The notes: generated from the sequence alone by a model not told the origin. DNA of 64,000 bases from Sphingomonas sp. DG1-23 (GCF_030730875.1 NZ_JAVAMA010000002.1:124001-188000); one strand, 5' to 3'. Shown: positions 53,451-63,016, counted from the first letter of the stretch. Program-made: numbers and translations.

Positions 53451-53650
53451 CCCCTCTCCCCTTGATAGGGGAGAGGATAGCGAAGCTTGCTGGCTAGCGC
53501 AGCTTGGTGAGGGGTAGAGCGGCGCGCAGCGCCGCGCGGCCGCTTTGGGGCCGCACCCCCTCACCTAGCTCCGACTAGGGGCCAGCTACGCTGAACCCAA
53601 GTCTCCGCAACCCTCTCCCCCTTTTCAGGGGCGAGGGAAGAAAGTTGGAC
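53451..53650. repeat. Cluster of palindromes after parC
   Basis: Includes CCTCTCCCCTTGATAGGGGAGAGG (53453-53476), a GGCGCGCAGCGCCGCGCGGCCGC stretch with GCGGCCGCTTTGGGGCCGC, and a second partial CCCTCTCCCCC...GGGGCGAGGG near 53612. A second long-range pair matches GGTGAGGGGTAG and CACCCCCTCACCTAG. The first hairpin probably terminates parC. Confidence 0.65.
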
Positions 53651-53727
53651 GCGCGTCAGGACACTGGGCCGACGCTTCCTCCCTGCTTCAGCGGGGTTTA
53701 ACCATTTGCGGCTACCCCCGGGAGGCA

Positions 53728-55443
53728 ATGGCATTCGGTAAGCTCAGGTCCAGCTCGGCCGCGGTCGCGGAACTTGCGCCGCGAGGCGGGGGGAGCTGTG
53801 CGCCCGATCCGTTCGAGACCGGGTTGATGCTCGATCTGCTTCCGGTGCCGGCGGTGGCGGTGGCGCTCGAGGACGGCAAGTTCCATTTCCGCGCGCTCAA
53901 CCGGCCGTTTCGCATGGCCGGACTGGGTACCGCAGCGACCGAATCGCCGCTGGTCCGGCTGCTCGGCAGCCAGCTTCGCCGCTTCCTCGAATCGGACGAG
54001 ACGCATCAGGAGATCGCGTGGCAGTTCGGCGAGGAAGTCGATTGCCGCTATTTCCGGGTCACTTTCGCACGCCGCGAATCGCAGCGCGGGGCGGGACGCT
54101 GTCTCGTGACCCTGGTCGACCAGACCTCCGAGTTGCGCACCGAGCACAGCCTGCGCCGCGAAATGGCGACCGACAGCCTCACCGGGCTGCCCAACCGTGC
54201 CGGGTTCAGCGACCAGCTCGAGACGCTGATCAGCGCCGACAATGCCGAGAACTTCGCGGTGCTGGTGGTCAATCTCGACCGGTTCAGCCGGGTCAATGCC
54301 TGTATGGGCGGCCTCGCCGGGGACGAATTGCTGATTTCGGTGGCGCGCCGGCTCAAGGGCGCGTTGCGCGGCCGCGACATCCTCGCGCGGATGGGCGGCG
54401 ACGAGTTCGGGGTGCTGCTGACGCTCGACGACGGACCCGGCGACGCGCTGCATGTCGCCAAGCGGATCCAGGCGGCGCTCGCCACGCCGTTCCGCCTTTC
54501 CGACTTCGAGATCCGGGTCGAGTGCTCGATCGGCATCGCGCTTGGCTCGGACGATCTCGGCGAGCCCGAGGATCTGATTCGCCACGCGCAATTCGCGGTG
54601 AAGCGCGCCAAGACCAGCGGGCGCACCGAACTCTATCATACTCGTGCCTTCGATATCGCCCGCGAGCAGTTCAGCGTCGAGACCGAGCTGCGCCGCGCGA
54701 TCGAGAATGGCGAAATGACCCTGAGCTTCCAGCCGATCTGCGACCTCGGTTCCGGCCGGATCGTCTCGTTCGAGGCACTGGCGCGCTGGACCAACGAGCG
54801 CGGCGTCGCGCTGTCGCCCAACGACTTCATCCCGGTCGCCGAGGAATCGGGGCTGATCGTGCCGCTCGGCCGCTGGGCGATGGAGGAAGCGGCGCGCACG
54901 TTGGCGGCATGGGACCGGGCCGCGGGGGGCGATTGCGGAGTCAAGGTCGCAGTCAATCTGTCGGCGATCCAGCTCCAGCGCGACCGCATTCCCGAGATGG
55001 TCCAGGCGGCGCTCGATCAGGCGGGGATCGCCGGCTCGCGGCTCACCCTCGAGCTGACCGAAAGCGCGATCGTCAGCGATCCCGACCGGATCAGCCGGAC
55101 GATGCTGGCCTTGAAGGATCTCGGTACGACCTTGGCAATGGACGATTTCGGGACCGGCTATTCGAACCTCGCTTACCTCCAGAAGCTGCCGATCGACTTG
55201 CTCAAGATCGACCGCAGCTTCATTTCGGGCATGCTCGCCGACCGCGACAAGATCGCGATCGTCCGCGCAGTGCTCAGCCTCGCCCAGGCGCTCGGAATGC
55301 AGACCACTGCCGAGGGCATCGAGACCAACGAGCTCGCCCAGACGCTCGCCGCGCTCGGCTGCACCTATGGTCAGGGCTATCTCTATGCCCGGCCGCTCGC
55401 GCCGGCCGACGCCTATTCCTTGCTGGTCGCGGCCAGAGCCTGA
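53728..55443 (+). CDS. Cyclic-di-GMP GGDEF-EAL protein with PAS-like N-terminus
   Basis: A 571-residue cytosolic protein: residues 30-130 look like a PAS domain (LPVPAVAVALEDGKFHFRALNRPF), then GGDEF with an intact MGGDEF motif (about 228), then EAL (about 347) with FEALARW, ELTES, DDFGTGYSNL, KIDRSFI and the late TTAEGIE. Both catalytic sets appear complete. No membrane helix. It ends 31 bases into the 3' end of the convergent CCA-adding gene. Confidence 0.9.
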   Translation: MAFGKLRSSSAAVAELAPRGGGSCAPDPFETGLMLDLLPVPAVAVALEDGKFHFRALNRPFRMAGLGTAATESPLVRLLGSQLRRFLESDETHQEIAWQFGEEVDCRYFRVTFARRESQRGAGRCLVTLVDQTSELRTEHSLRREMATDSLTGLPNRAGFSDQLETLISADNAENFAVLVVNLDRFSRVNACMGGLAGDELLISVARRLKGALRGRDILARMGGDEFGVLLTLDDGPGDALHVAKRIQAALATPFRLSDFEIRVECSIGIALGSDDLGEPEDLIRHAQFAVKRAKTSGRTELYHTRAFDIAREQFSVETELRRAIENGEMTLSFQPICDLGSGRIVSFEALARWTNERGVALSPNDFIPVAEESGLIVPLGRWAMEEAARTLAAWDRAAGGDCGVKVAVNLSAIQLQRDRIPEMVQAALDQAGIAGSRLTLELTESAIVSDPDRISRTMLALKDLGTTLAMDDFGTGYSNLAYLQKLPIDLLKIDRSFISGMLADRDKIAIVRAVLSLAQALGMQTTAEGIETNELAQTLAALGCTYGQGYLYARPLAPADAYSLLVAARA

Positions 55444-56603
55444 GCGACGACTTCGTCGGCGAGCGCGGCGACGCGCTCCTCGCCGGGGAAATTTTCCGCA
55501 ACCCAGCGATCTTCCACCGCGCGCAGCGCCCGCGCGACGTCGGGGCCTTTGGCGAGCCCGCGCGCGACCAGTGCGCCGCCGGTCAGCGGAAGCTGCGGCG
55601 GCTGCCATGCGTGGATCGCGGGCACTTCGTCGATCGGGCGATCGGAAAGCAGCAACTGATCGACGGCGCTCTCGACTCCGATTCGATAGGCGAGCGGCTT
55701 CGGCGCATGATCGGGCGCCCGCACGGCGGCGACGAGGCGCCTGCGCTCGGCCTTGGAGAGCTTGAGGCGGGCGGCGATCTGGTCGGCGAGGTCCGCATCC
55801 CGCGGGATCAACGCGGCGAAGCGGCGAATCGGGTTGGGCGCTATCCCGGCGACCGCCTCGCGCGCGACGAGGTGCGCCAGCGCGGTTGCGGAGACGATCT
55901 CGGGCAATACCGGCGCGAAGATGCCGCGCGCGAGCATCAGTTCGACCACACGGACCGCGTCGCGCGCCACCAGCAGCTTGAGCAACTCGTCGCGGATGCG
56001 TTCGCGCGACAGCGCCATCAAATCCTTCGCGCGCACGGTGCAGGCGTCGAGGCCTTGCGCGTCGGGGCGGTCGCCGAATCGGGCGAGGAAGCGGAAGAAG
56101 CGGAGGATGCGGAGATGGTCCTCGGCGATGCGCTGGATCGGATCGCCGATGAAGCGGACATGGCGCGCCTCGAGATCGGCGAGGCCGCCGAAATAATCGA
56201 AGATCGCACCGGTCCGCGGCTCGGCGTAGAGCGCGTTTATCGTGAAATCGCGGCGCGCGGCGTCCTCGCGCCAATCGTCGGTGAACGCGACCGTGGCGCG
56301 GCGGCCGTCGGTCGAGACGTCGCGCCGCAAGGTGGTGACCTCGACCGGGCCGCTCGGCAGAACCGCCGTGATCGTGCCATGGGCGAGGCCGGTCGGGACA
56401 GCGCGGATCTGCGCGGCCTTGAGTAATTCGAGGACGCGCTCGGGCGGCAAGGGGGTGGCGAGATCCAGGTCCGAGACGGGGATCCCGAGCAAGGTGTCGC
56501 GCACCGAGCCTCCGACGAACCGCGCCGTGCCGAGCACCTCGACCAGCCGGTCGAGGCCTTCGCGATCGCGCCATTCGGCAGCGGGCAGGATCAGGCGGTC
56601 CAA
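55413..56603 (-). CDS. cca: CCA tRNA nucleotidyltransferase
   Basis: A 396-residue class II nucleotidyltransferase: FVGGSVRDTLLGIPVSDLDLATPLPPE (metal Asp pair D-L-D), TDDWREDAARRDFTINALY, and RFIGDPIQRIAEDHLRILRFFRFLARFG. It repairs or adds the 3' CCA of tRNAs. The start is the TTG at 56603, next to the Nudix stop at 56591, because the frame further up is a shadow of the Nudix gene. It belongs to the DUF1285-Nudix-cca operon. Confidence 0.9.
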   Translation of the reverse strand: MDRLILPAAEWRDREGLDRLVEVLGTARFVGGSVRDTLLGIPVSDLDLATPLPPERVLELLKAAQIRAVPTGLAHGTITAVLPSGPVEVTTLRRDVSTDGRRATVAFTDDWREDAARRDFTINALYAEPRTGAIFDYFGGLADLEARHVRFIGDPIQRIAEDHLRILRFFRFLARFGDRPDAQGLDACTVRAKDLMALSRERIRDELLKLLVARDAVRVVELMLARGIFAPVLPEIVSATALAHLVAREAVAGIAPNPIRRFAALIPRDADLADQIAARLKLSKAERRRLVAAVRAPDHAPKPLAYRIGVESAVDQLLLSDRPIDEVPAIHAWQPPQLPLTGGALVARGLAKGPDVARALRAVEDRWVAENFPGEERVAALADEVVAQALAATSKE

Positions 56604-57181
56604 CGCAGCCTCCGGGAAAGATTGACGATCATCGCTGCGGTGGCGCCCCAGATGCGGCGATCGCCCCACACTATCTCGTAATAATGCCGTTCCCGACCCT
56701 GATAGAGCGCGGTGGCTTCGACATGGTTCGCACTGTCGAGCAGGAAGGCGAGCGGCACTTCGAACACCGCGGCGACCTCGGCCTCGGCAGGAACCAAAGC
56801 GAGATCGGGTGGGACCACGCCGATGACAGGGGTGACTTCATAGCCTGTTACGGTGCGGTACAGATCGGCGGTGCCGATCACCTCGACCAGTCCCCGGGGA
56901 AGCGCGACTTCCTCCTCGGCCTCGCGCAGCGCGGCGCCGATCGGGCCGTCATCCTCGGGATCGACCCGGCCGCCGGGGAAGGCGACCTGCCCGGGATGGC
57001 GGCGCAGCGTCTCGGTGCGCTGGGTCAGGATGATCCCGGGTTCGTCACGGTCGGTGACGGCGATGAGCACCGCGGCGGGATTGCCCGCGATGGCGGGGTC
57101 GTATTCGAAATGGTCGCCGGCGAGCAGGATGGTCTCATGCGCGCTGTCGAGCGCGGTGCGCAGCCTTTGCGCGAGGCTCAT
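56591..57181 (-). CDS. Nudix hydrolase, CoA pyrophosphatase-like
   Basis: A 196-residue Nudix enzyme. The Nudix region reads GGRVDPEDDGPIGAALREAEEEVAL with the PGGRxDPxDxxPxxAALREAxEE form typical of the NudL/CoA pyrophosphatase group. That would hydrolyse CoA or its derivatives. ATG 57181 overlaps the DUF1285 stop; its stop overlaps the likely cca start region. Confidence 0.87.
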   Translation of the reverse strand: MSLAQRLRTALDSAHETILLAGDHFEYDPAIAGNPAAVLIAVTDRDEPGIILTQRTETLRRHPGQVAFPGGRVDPEDDGPIGAALREAEEEVALPRGLVEVIGTADLYRTVTGYEVTPVIGVVPPDLALVPAEAEVAAVFEVPLAFLLDSANHVEATALYQGRERHYYEIVWGDRRIWGATAAMIVNLSRRLRWTA

Positions 57182-57744
57182 GCCCGCGGCTCCAGCGCGA
57201 AGAAGGCATGGTTGCTCCATACGCCCGGAGGGGCGCTGCCATTGGCGAGCGCGATCTCGGCGAGCTCGTAATAGACCGCGCGCGCGATCAGCGCCTCGAG
57301 TCCGCGGCGGACATGGAGATAGGGCCGGGGCCCGTCCTCGCGATCTTCGAAGCGGAGCGCGTGATCGGGGCCGGCGGTGAGCAGGTCGCCGGTGTTGAGC
57401 CGGAAAGCGAGCTTCATCCTTTCGCTTTCGCCCTCGGCCTTCATCTCCACCGCGACGAACGGCGCGTCCTCGACCTGGATGTCGAGCTTCTCGACCGGGG
57501 TGACGAGGACGAATCGCCCGTCGGGCTCGCGTCGGAGGATCGTCGAGAACAAACGGACCATCGCCGCACGGCCGATCGGCGATCCCTGATGATACCAGGT
57601 GCCGTCGCGGGCGATTCGCATCTCGCTGTCGCCGCAATGCTCGGGGTTCCAGCTCTCGACCGGCGGCAGGCGATTCTCCTCGACGAGACGCGCGATCTCG
57701 GCGAGCGACAGGCTGGCGAGATCCGGGAGCGGGGGCATGGGCAT
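57178..57744 (-). CDS. DUF1285 domain-containing protein
   Basis: A 188-residue protein with the DUF1285 core: VESWNPEHCGDSEMRIARDGTWYHQGSPIGRAAMVRLFSTILRREPDG and DAPFVAVEM. Structures of this family show a small beta fold, with no known role. It overlaps the Nudix gene and is the first of the DUF1285-Nudix-cca operon. Confidence 0.88.
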   Translation of the reverse strand: MPMPPLPDLASLSLAEIARLVEENRLPPVESWNPEHCGDSEMRIARDGTWYHQGSPIGRAAMVRLFSTILRREPDGRFVLVTPVEKLDIQVEDAPFVAVEMKAEGESERMKLAFRLNTGDLLTAGPDHALRFEDREDGPRPYLHVRRGLEALIARAVYYELAEIALANGSAPPGVWSNHAFFALEPRA

Positions 57745-57775
57745 CGGGACTCGTTAGGCGAGCGCGCCCGCCCCC

Positions 57776-58285
57776 TCAACCCGCCTGCGCCGCGCGCGGC
57801 CCGAGCAGCCCGGCGCAATCGGGCACGCAGTCGCCGCGGGCGAGCAGCCGTCGCGGCTCGAACGGTCCGGGCAGGCGCCAGCCATGGGTGCGATCGGCGG
57901 TGAAACCGAAGAAGCGCGCATAATATTCGGGATCGCCGACCAGCATCAGCGGGGCGTCTCCGGCGACTTCGAGCATCCGCTCCATCAGCGTGCGGCCGAT
58001 GCCGCCCTGCTGGCGCTCCGGATCGACCGCGACCGGGCCGACCATCACCAATGGCACGGCATCGCCGCCGTCGCATTGGAGTTCGACCGGCCAGCACTGG
58101 ATCGCGCCGAGCAGGTTTTGCTCCGAATCGAGCGCAGCGAAGCTCAGCTCGGGAACGGGGAGGGTGCCGCCGCGGACGCGATACGCGGTGCGGGTGCGTC
58201 GGTCCGGGCCGAAAGCGCGGTCGAGCAGCGCCTCCACGGCCTCGGGGTCGACACCAGCCAGCGGCACCAATGCGATCACGTCCAT
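57776..58285 (-). CDS. GNAT family N-acetyltransferase
   Basis: A 169-residue acetyltransferase with the acetyl-CoA motif VGPVAVDPERQQGGIGRTLMERMLE and the later VLVGDPEYYARFFGF, as in YhbS-like proteins. Substrate not known. It is 31 bp before DUF1285 on the same strand. Confidence 0.87.
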   Translation of the reverse strand: MDVIALVPLAGVDPEAVEALLDRAFGPDRRTRTAYRVRGGTLPVPELSFAALDSEQNLLGAIQCWPVELQCDGGDAVPLVMVGPVAVDPERQQGGIGRTLMERMLEVAGDAPLMLVGDPEYYARFFGFTADRTHGWRLPGPFEPRRLLARGDCVPDCAGLLGPRAAQAG

Positions 58286-58446
58286 TCCTTGCCAACGATC
58301 CTTGCAAAGCCTTCCCGGCGAAGCGGCCGGGGCGCGCGCTTTAGCGCCGATGGGGGCGCGCGCAAGGATTAATGGGGATTGACCGGCGCACTTCCCAGCC
58401 TCGCGGCTTCTGCTAAGGGAGCCCCGATTTCACGAAAGGCGATTAA

Positions 58447-58818
58447 TTGCGCGATTTGCTCCAGCTCCAGGTGCACGACCTCGAAGTCGAGGTGCTGACC
58501 GGGATCTATTCCGAAGAGACGCATCTGCCGCAGCCGCTGCGCATCTCGGTGACCGCCGATCTGGACATGCCCGAACGCTTCGCGCCCGATACGCCGCTCA
58601 GCGCCTCGAAGAGCTATATCGACCTCAAGCATGCCGCGACCGCCGGGCTGCCGAGGGACGTGCACTTCACCTTGATCGAAGCGGTCGCCGAGCATGTCTG
58701 CGAGACGGTGCTGATATCGGACAAAAGAGTGCAGCGCGTCGAGGTGCGGATCGTCAAGCTGGCGATCGCCGAACAGGGCGAATCGATCGGCATCACCATG
58801 GTGCGCCACCGGCGATAG
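58447..58818 (+). CDS. folB: Dihydroneopterin aldolase FolB
   Basis: A 123-residue FolB (LQLQVHDLEVEVLTGIYSEE, then FTLIEAVAEHVCETVL with the active-site Glu/Lys region and VRIVKLAI). It converts dihydroneopterin to hydroxymethyl-dihydropterin in folate synthesis. The start is the TTG at 58447 with AAAGG upstream. Confidence 0.9.
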   Translation: MRDLLQLQVHDLEVEVLTGIYSEETHLPQPLRISVTADLDMPERFAPDTPLSASKSYIDLKHAATAGLPRDVHFTLIEAVAEHVCETVLISDKRVQRVEVRIVKLAIAEQGESIGITMVRHRR

Positions 58819-58873
58819 TCGGATCGATCGATCCACCAGTTCCCCTCCCTGCAAGCAGGGTGGGGAGTTGATT

Positions 58874-59710
58874 TCAGGTGCAGGGCCCCAATGCGCGGAG
58901 GACCAGCGCGTAATCCTCGCGCGCGGTCGCCGCATTGGCGGGGTCGGCCGATTCGAGGCTCGCGGGGGGCAGCGTCCGCGGAAGGCCGCAGGCGAGGCGA
59001 TACCACAACAGGGTGTTCGCCCGGGGCGGCCCCGCCGAATCGTCGACAATGTCCCCCAATGAGACAGCCCAGCGCGGCTGCTCGCCCGGCCGTCGCAGGA
59101 TCTGGAGCGAAACCGGTGCGCCGTTCGCGGTCTGGAGGAAGACCTGGGTCTCGCCTTCGCCGGGCAGCGAGCCGGGGACGTGAAAGGCGTTGCCCACCCC
59201 GGTGATCGCGGGCGGGGCATCCGCGGCGATCGTCTCGCGCACTATTGCGCGGACCAGCGCGTCCAGCTCGGGCGACCAGGGGCGCTGGCCGTCGGTGCCG
59301 CTCAGCTGGATCTGATCGGAGCGTCCGGTCACCGGACGGGCGAACAGGAGGACGCGCTGCTTCTTGAGCTTGGGCTCGCGGCCGCGCTCGGTCAGCGGCA
59401 GATCGGCGACGTACCCGATTCTCGTGGAGATGGCGTTCGAGCCGCGAATCAGCGCGGTCACGTCGGCCTCGATATAGAATCGGGCGTGTCCGGCAGCGAC
59501 ATTCGCAGCTTCGGCGCCTTTTATCCTGACGGCGCTGCGAATGCGCGCATCGAGGATCAGCGGCGCGCCAAGAACAAGCCCTGCGGTGGTGGTGTAACTG
59601 GGTAATACAGCAGGCCGGGAGGCTTGGTTTTGCGTGGTTTGCGGGGTGGATTGCGCAGATGTCGTTAACGATATCGCGCAACAAAAAGCCATCAGGGGAG
59701 CACGGATCAT
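58874..59710 (-). CDS. Secreted hypothetical protein
   Basis: A 278-residue protein with a signal peptide (APLMAFCCAISLTTSAQS) and a mostly beta body (LILDARIRSAVRIKGAEAANV, YIEADVTALIRG, VLLFARPV). No family motif or catalytic residues are recognised. It lies between folB (convergent) and tonB (divergent). Confidence 0.75.
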   Translation of the reverse strand: MIRAPLMAFCCAISLTTSAQSTPQTTQNQASRPAVLPSYTTTAGLVLGAPLILDARIRSAVRIKGAEAANVAAGHARFYIEADVTALIRGSNAISTRIGYVADLPLTERGREPKLKKQRVLLFARPVTGRSDQIQLSGTDGQRPWSPELDALVRAIVRETIAADAPPAITGVGNAFHVPGSLPGEGETQVFLQTANGAPVSLQILRRPGEQPRWAVSLGDIVDDSAGPPRANTLLWYRLACGLPRTLPPASLESADPANAATAREDYALVLRALGPCT

Positions 59711-59933
59711 GCGGTTCCGTTACCGGATCGCGGCCTTCTTATACAGAAATAATTCCGTCATTGGGCAACGGTAGGACCAGTTTGTCCGACAAAGCGTTTG
59801 CGTACCCAGAGAGCCCGCGATAGAGACTCGACGCTCTGCCGCACCGACGCAACCAAGCGAACGGCGGACGGGCTTGTGCGCGGAGCATTCCGGCGCCCAG
59901 GGTCGCACAGGATTAGAGGAGTGACGTTGCCGA

Positions 59934-60611
59934 ATGGCTTACGCTGACCGGAATGTAAGTGGCAGCCGGTTCGTTGCGATCGTAATCGTCGCAATTATCG
60001 TGGCTGGCATGGGTTATGCCTTCGTCACGGGCTTGGCATACCAATATATCAAAAAGAAGGCGGAAGAGCTGAAGACCTTCGAGGTCGAAGAGCCGCCGCC
60101 CCCGCCCGAGGAGGTTCCGCCGCCGCCGCCGCCGCCGGACAGCCCTGTACCGCCGCCGCCGACACAGATCGTGACGCCGCCGGCTCAGGTCCAGGTTCAG
60201 GTCCCGTCGCCGCCGATGCAGACCACCGCGACCATTCCACCCCAGCCGCCGATCACGCCGCCGGCACCACCAGCGCCTGTGGCTCCGCCGCAGCCGCCGG
60301 CGCCGCCGCGGATCGCAAAGCCGCTGAAGCCCCGCACGCCTCCGGGCAGCTGGGTGACCAACGACGACTATCCGGCAGCCGCGATTCGCGCCGAGCAGCA
60401 GGGAACCACCGGTTTCCGTCTCTCGGTCGATCCCAGCGGCAAGGTCACCGACTGCCAGGTGACGTCGTCCAGCGGTTCGTCGGTTCTCGACAGCACTGCA
60501 TGTTCGCTGCTGCGGCGCCGCGCGCGCTTCACGCCAGCCGAAGATGCCGGTGGCAACAAGATCCCCGCGACCTTTGCCAGCCGCTTCCGCTGGGAACTGC
60601 CGAAAAACTGA
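59934..60611 (+). CDS. tonB: Energy transducer TonB
   Basis: A 225-residue TonB: membrane helix at 13-33, a long Pro-rich spacer (53-135), and a C-terminal TonB domain (YPAAAIRAEQQGTTGFRLSVDPSGKVTDCQVTSSSGSS). It carries energy from ExbB-ExbD to outer-membrane receptors. Followed by exbB, exbD, exbD. Confidence 0.93.
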   Translation: MAYADRNVSGSRFVAIVIVAIIVAGMGYAFVTGLAYQYIKKKAEELKTFEVEEPPPPPEEVPPPPPPPDSPVPPPPTQIVTPPAQVQVQVPSPPMQTTATIPPQPPITPPAPPAPVAPPQPPAPPRIAKPLKPRTPPGSWVTNDDYPAAAIRAEQQGTTGFRLSVDPSGKVTDCQVTSSSGSSVLDSTACSLLRRRARFTPAEDAGGNKIPATFASRFRWELPKN

Positions 60612-60688
60612 TTGAGTGGCCGGCGCGCCGCGCCCCGGCGCGCCGGAGTGTGGAACCAGCGCTCTCTATTTGAAGGAAAGAACCGACA

Positions 60689-61474
60689 ATGTTCATCACC
60701 ATTCTCGCCGCTGCGGCGCCCAAGGGCGACAATCCGTACGGCCTCGAAGCCGCTCTCCGCGAGGGCGGGATCATCGCCCAGTCCGTGTTCGGCATCCTCG
60801 TGCTGATGCTCTTCGTCTCGCTCTACATCCTGTTCACCAAGCTGTTCGAGCAGCAGAAGATCATCAACCAGTACAAGCGTGTTCGCGGCCAGTTCTGGAC
60901 CTCGAACAGCCTGCGCGAAGGTGCGGCGAAGCTCGAGAAGAACTCGGCCTATCGCCAGATCGTCGACGACGGCATCCAGGCGCAGGACCAGTACAAGGAA
61001 CTGACCGACCCCATCGAAGCGCATGACTGGCTGCACGGCTCGCTCGCGCGCTCGGAAGCGTCGATCAACTCGCAGCTCAACGGCGGCCTCGCATTCCTCG
61101 CGACGACCGGCGCGACTGCGCCGTTCATCGGTCTGTTCGGTACCGTGGTCGGCATCTACCGCGCACTCATCAAGATCGGTTCGGCCGGTCAGGCTTCGAT
61201 CGACGCCGTCGCCGGCCCGGTCGGTGAAGCACTGATCATGACCGCGCTCGGTCTGGTCGTCGCGGTTCCCGCGGTGCTCGCGTACAACTTCCTGCAGCGC
61301 CGCAACAAGGCGATCTCCGAGAATCTCAACGCGTTCTCGAACGACGTGCTCGGCTACCTCGCTTCGGACGGCCGCGTCCGCCCGAAGGCTGGCCCTGCGG
61401 CCAAGGCTGCGCCGGCTGCTGCGAAGCCCACCACCACTGCCGGCCAGGCCGGTGGCGTGCAGACCCGCGCGTAA
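60689..61474 (+). CDS. exbB: MotA/TolQ/ExbB proton channel family protein ExbB
   Basis: A 261-residue protein with three membrane helices (34-55, about 130-155, about 175-200). LATTGATAPFIGLFGTVVGIYRAL and ALIMTALGLVVAVPAVLAYN are family motifs. It ends in an Ala/Lys/Pro tail. AAGGAAAG lies before the ATG. It forms the proton channel with ExbD. Confidence 0.93.
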   Translation: MFITILAAAAPKGDNPYGLEAALREGGIIAQSVFGILVLMLFVSLYILFTKLFEQQKIINQYKRVRGQFWTSNSLREGAAKLEKNSAYRQIVDDGIQAQDQYKELTDPIEAHDWLHGSLARSEASINSQLNGGLAFLATTGATAPFIGLFGTVVGIYRALIKIGSAGQASIDAVAGPVGEALIMTALGLVVAVPAVLAYNFLQRRNKAISENLNAFSNDVLGYLASDGRVRPKAGPAAKAAPAAAKPTTTAGQAGGVQTRA

Positions 61475-61562
61475 CCCGTAGAACAGGATCGGGTCGCACG
61501 CCCCGGCGTGCGACCCTGCTCCCGGACTTTCCGGAAGCAGATAAAGGATAGGATAACGCCCA

Positions 61563-62042
61563 ATGGCGATGAGCGTAGGCGACAGCGGCGACGACGCACC
61601 GATGTCGGACATCAACACCACGCCCCTCGTGGACGTGATGCTGGTGCTCCTGATCATCTTCCTGATCGCCGTTCCGGTGGTGATCCAGTCGATCGATCTG
61701 TCGCTTCCCAAGGTGCAGTTCGAACCGACCACCACCAAACCCGAGAATGTGGCGCTCTCCATCACCGGTTCCGGCGGTCAGTGCCAGGTCTATTGGGGCA
61801 TGACGCGGGTCACGAGCAAGGAACTGCTCGATCGCGGCGTGGCGAAGCTGAAGGCGGAGATCGATCGTCAGGGCGGTCCCACCGCCGCTGGTCTCGAACT
61901 CCCCGAAGTCCATATTCGCGGCGACGTGAACACCCCGTACCGCTGCATCGGCGGCACCATCTACACCATGCAGATGGCAGGTTTCGTGAAGGTCGGCTTC
62001 ATCTCCGAGCCCGAAGCCGGTTCCTCTGTCACCCGCATGTGA
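61563..62042 (+). CDS. exbD: ExbD/TolR biopolymer transporter (copy 1)
   Basis: A 159-residue protein: INTTPLVDVMLVLLIIFLIAVPVV with the proton-carrying Asp in the membrane helix, then a periplasmic domain. It is 26 bp before a second copy. The two are diverged beyond the helix, so they are probably not redundant. Confidence 0.92.
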   Translation: MAMSVGDSGDDAPMSDINTTPLVDVMLVLLIIFLIAVPVVIQSIDLSLPKVQFEPTTTKPENVALSITGSGGQCQVYWGMTRVTSKELLDRGVAKLKAEIDRQGGPTAAGLELPEVHIRGDVNTPYRCIGGTIYTMQMAGFVKVGFISEPEAGSSVTRM

Positions 62043-62067
62043 CGCGCAGCGTTAAGGAGTTACGTCA

Positions 62068-62493
62068 ATGGCAATGAGCGCTGGCCGCGATGATGGCGAG
62101 CCGATGATGGAGATGAACACGACGCCGTTGATCGACGTCATGCTCGTGCTCCTCATCATGTTCATCATCACCATCCCCATCCAGACGCATGCGGTGAAGG
62201 TCGATTTGCCGCAGAACAGCAACAACCCGGCCCCCGTCGTGGAGCCGCAGAAGAACAAGCTGTACATCGACGCGAACAACAACGTGTTCTGGAACAGCGT
62301 GCAGATCGACGATCTGACGCTGCGCCAGTATCTCGACGCGTCGCTCCAGCAGGATCCGGAGCCCGAGCTGCACTTCCAGCCCGATCCGAACGCCCGGTAC
62401 GACGTGGTCGATCGGGTGCTCGCGATCGTCAAGCGCGCGAACGTGAGCAAGCTCGGCTTCGTCGGCAACGAGCAGTACCGCAACGACTTCTGA
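62068..62493 (+). CDS. exbD: ExbD/TolR biopolymer transporter (copy 2)
   Basis: A 141-residue protein with MNTTPLIDVMLVLLIMFIITIP and a periplasmic domain ending VDRVLAIVKRANVSKLGFVGNEQY. GGAG precedes the ATG. A tonB-exbB-exbD-exbD order is common in sphingomonads and xanthomonads. A terminator follows. Confidence 0.92.
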   Translation: MAMSAGRDDGEPMMEMNTTPLIDVMLVLLIMFIITIPIQTHAVKVDLPQNSNNPAPVVEPQKNKLYIDANNNVFWNSVQIDDLTLRQYLDASLQQDPEPELHFQPDPNARYDVVDRVLAIVKRANVSKLGFVGNEQYRNDF

Positions 62494-62530
62494 TTCCGGC
62501 CGCGCGCGAGCGCAGCCGAGCAAACTATGC

Positions 62531-62563
62531 AAAGGCGGTCCCGGCGGGGCCGCCTTTCTTTTT
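62531..62563 (+). terminator. Intrinsic terminator after exbD2
   Basis: Stem AAAGGCGG (62531-62538) with CCGCCTTT (62550-62557), extended by TCCC/GGGG inside, followed by CTTTTT. It ends the tonB-exbBDD operon. Confidence 0.9.
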
Positions 62564-62662
62564 GCATCGGAACGCTTGATTGAATGCAACGAAAGTGTCA
62601 CACAAGAGTCATCAAGATGTCACGGAACAGTCACCGTGATGCAATGAACTCTGGAGGGTGCC

Positions 62663-63016
62663 ATGCGTATCGCGATCGTTCTCCTTGCCGCCGCGCCGTT
62701 GCTCGCGGCACTCCCGGCCCAGGCGCAGGACAGCGCCGTCGCCAGCACGCAGATCGCGCAGGGCGACTTCGCTCAGGCCGAATCGAAGCTTCTGGCCGAA
62801 CTGCGCATCCATCCCGGCCGACCCGAACTGCTGCTCAATCTCGCCGCGGTCTATGTGAAGACCGGCCGTGTCGATGCGGCACGCGGGCTCTACACCAAGG
62901 TGCTCAGCACCGACGACGTGCTGATGGACCTCAGCGTCGACCGGACCGCGGGATCGCACGCGCTGGCCCAAAGCGGCCTGCGCCGGCTCGATACGGTGCA
63001 GTTCAGCGCGCGCTGA
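62663..63016 (+). CDS. Secreted TPR-like protein
   Basis: A 117-residue protein with a signal peptide (IAIVLLAAAPLLAALPAQAQ) and about one and a half TPR units (ASTQIAQGDFAQAESKLLAELRIHPGRPELLLNLAAVYVKTGRVDAARGLYTKVL). GGAGGG before the ATG. Likely periplasmic; a binding partner is unknown. Confidence 0.82.
   Translation: MRIAIVLLAAAPLLAALPAQAQDSAVASTQIAQGDFAQAESKLLAELRIHPGRPELLLNLAAVYVKTGRVDAARGLYTKVLSTDDVLMDLSVDRTAGSHALAQSGLRRLDTVQFSAR

Noticed and set aside
53698-56574. 958-codon minus-strand frame across the GGDEF-EAL and cca genes
   Set aside because: Shadow; both overlapping genes are unmistakable.
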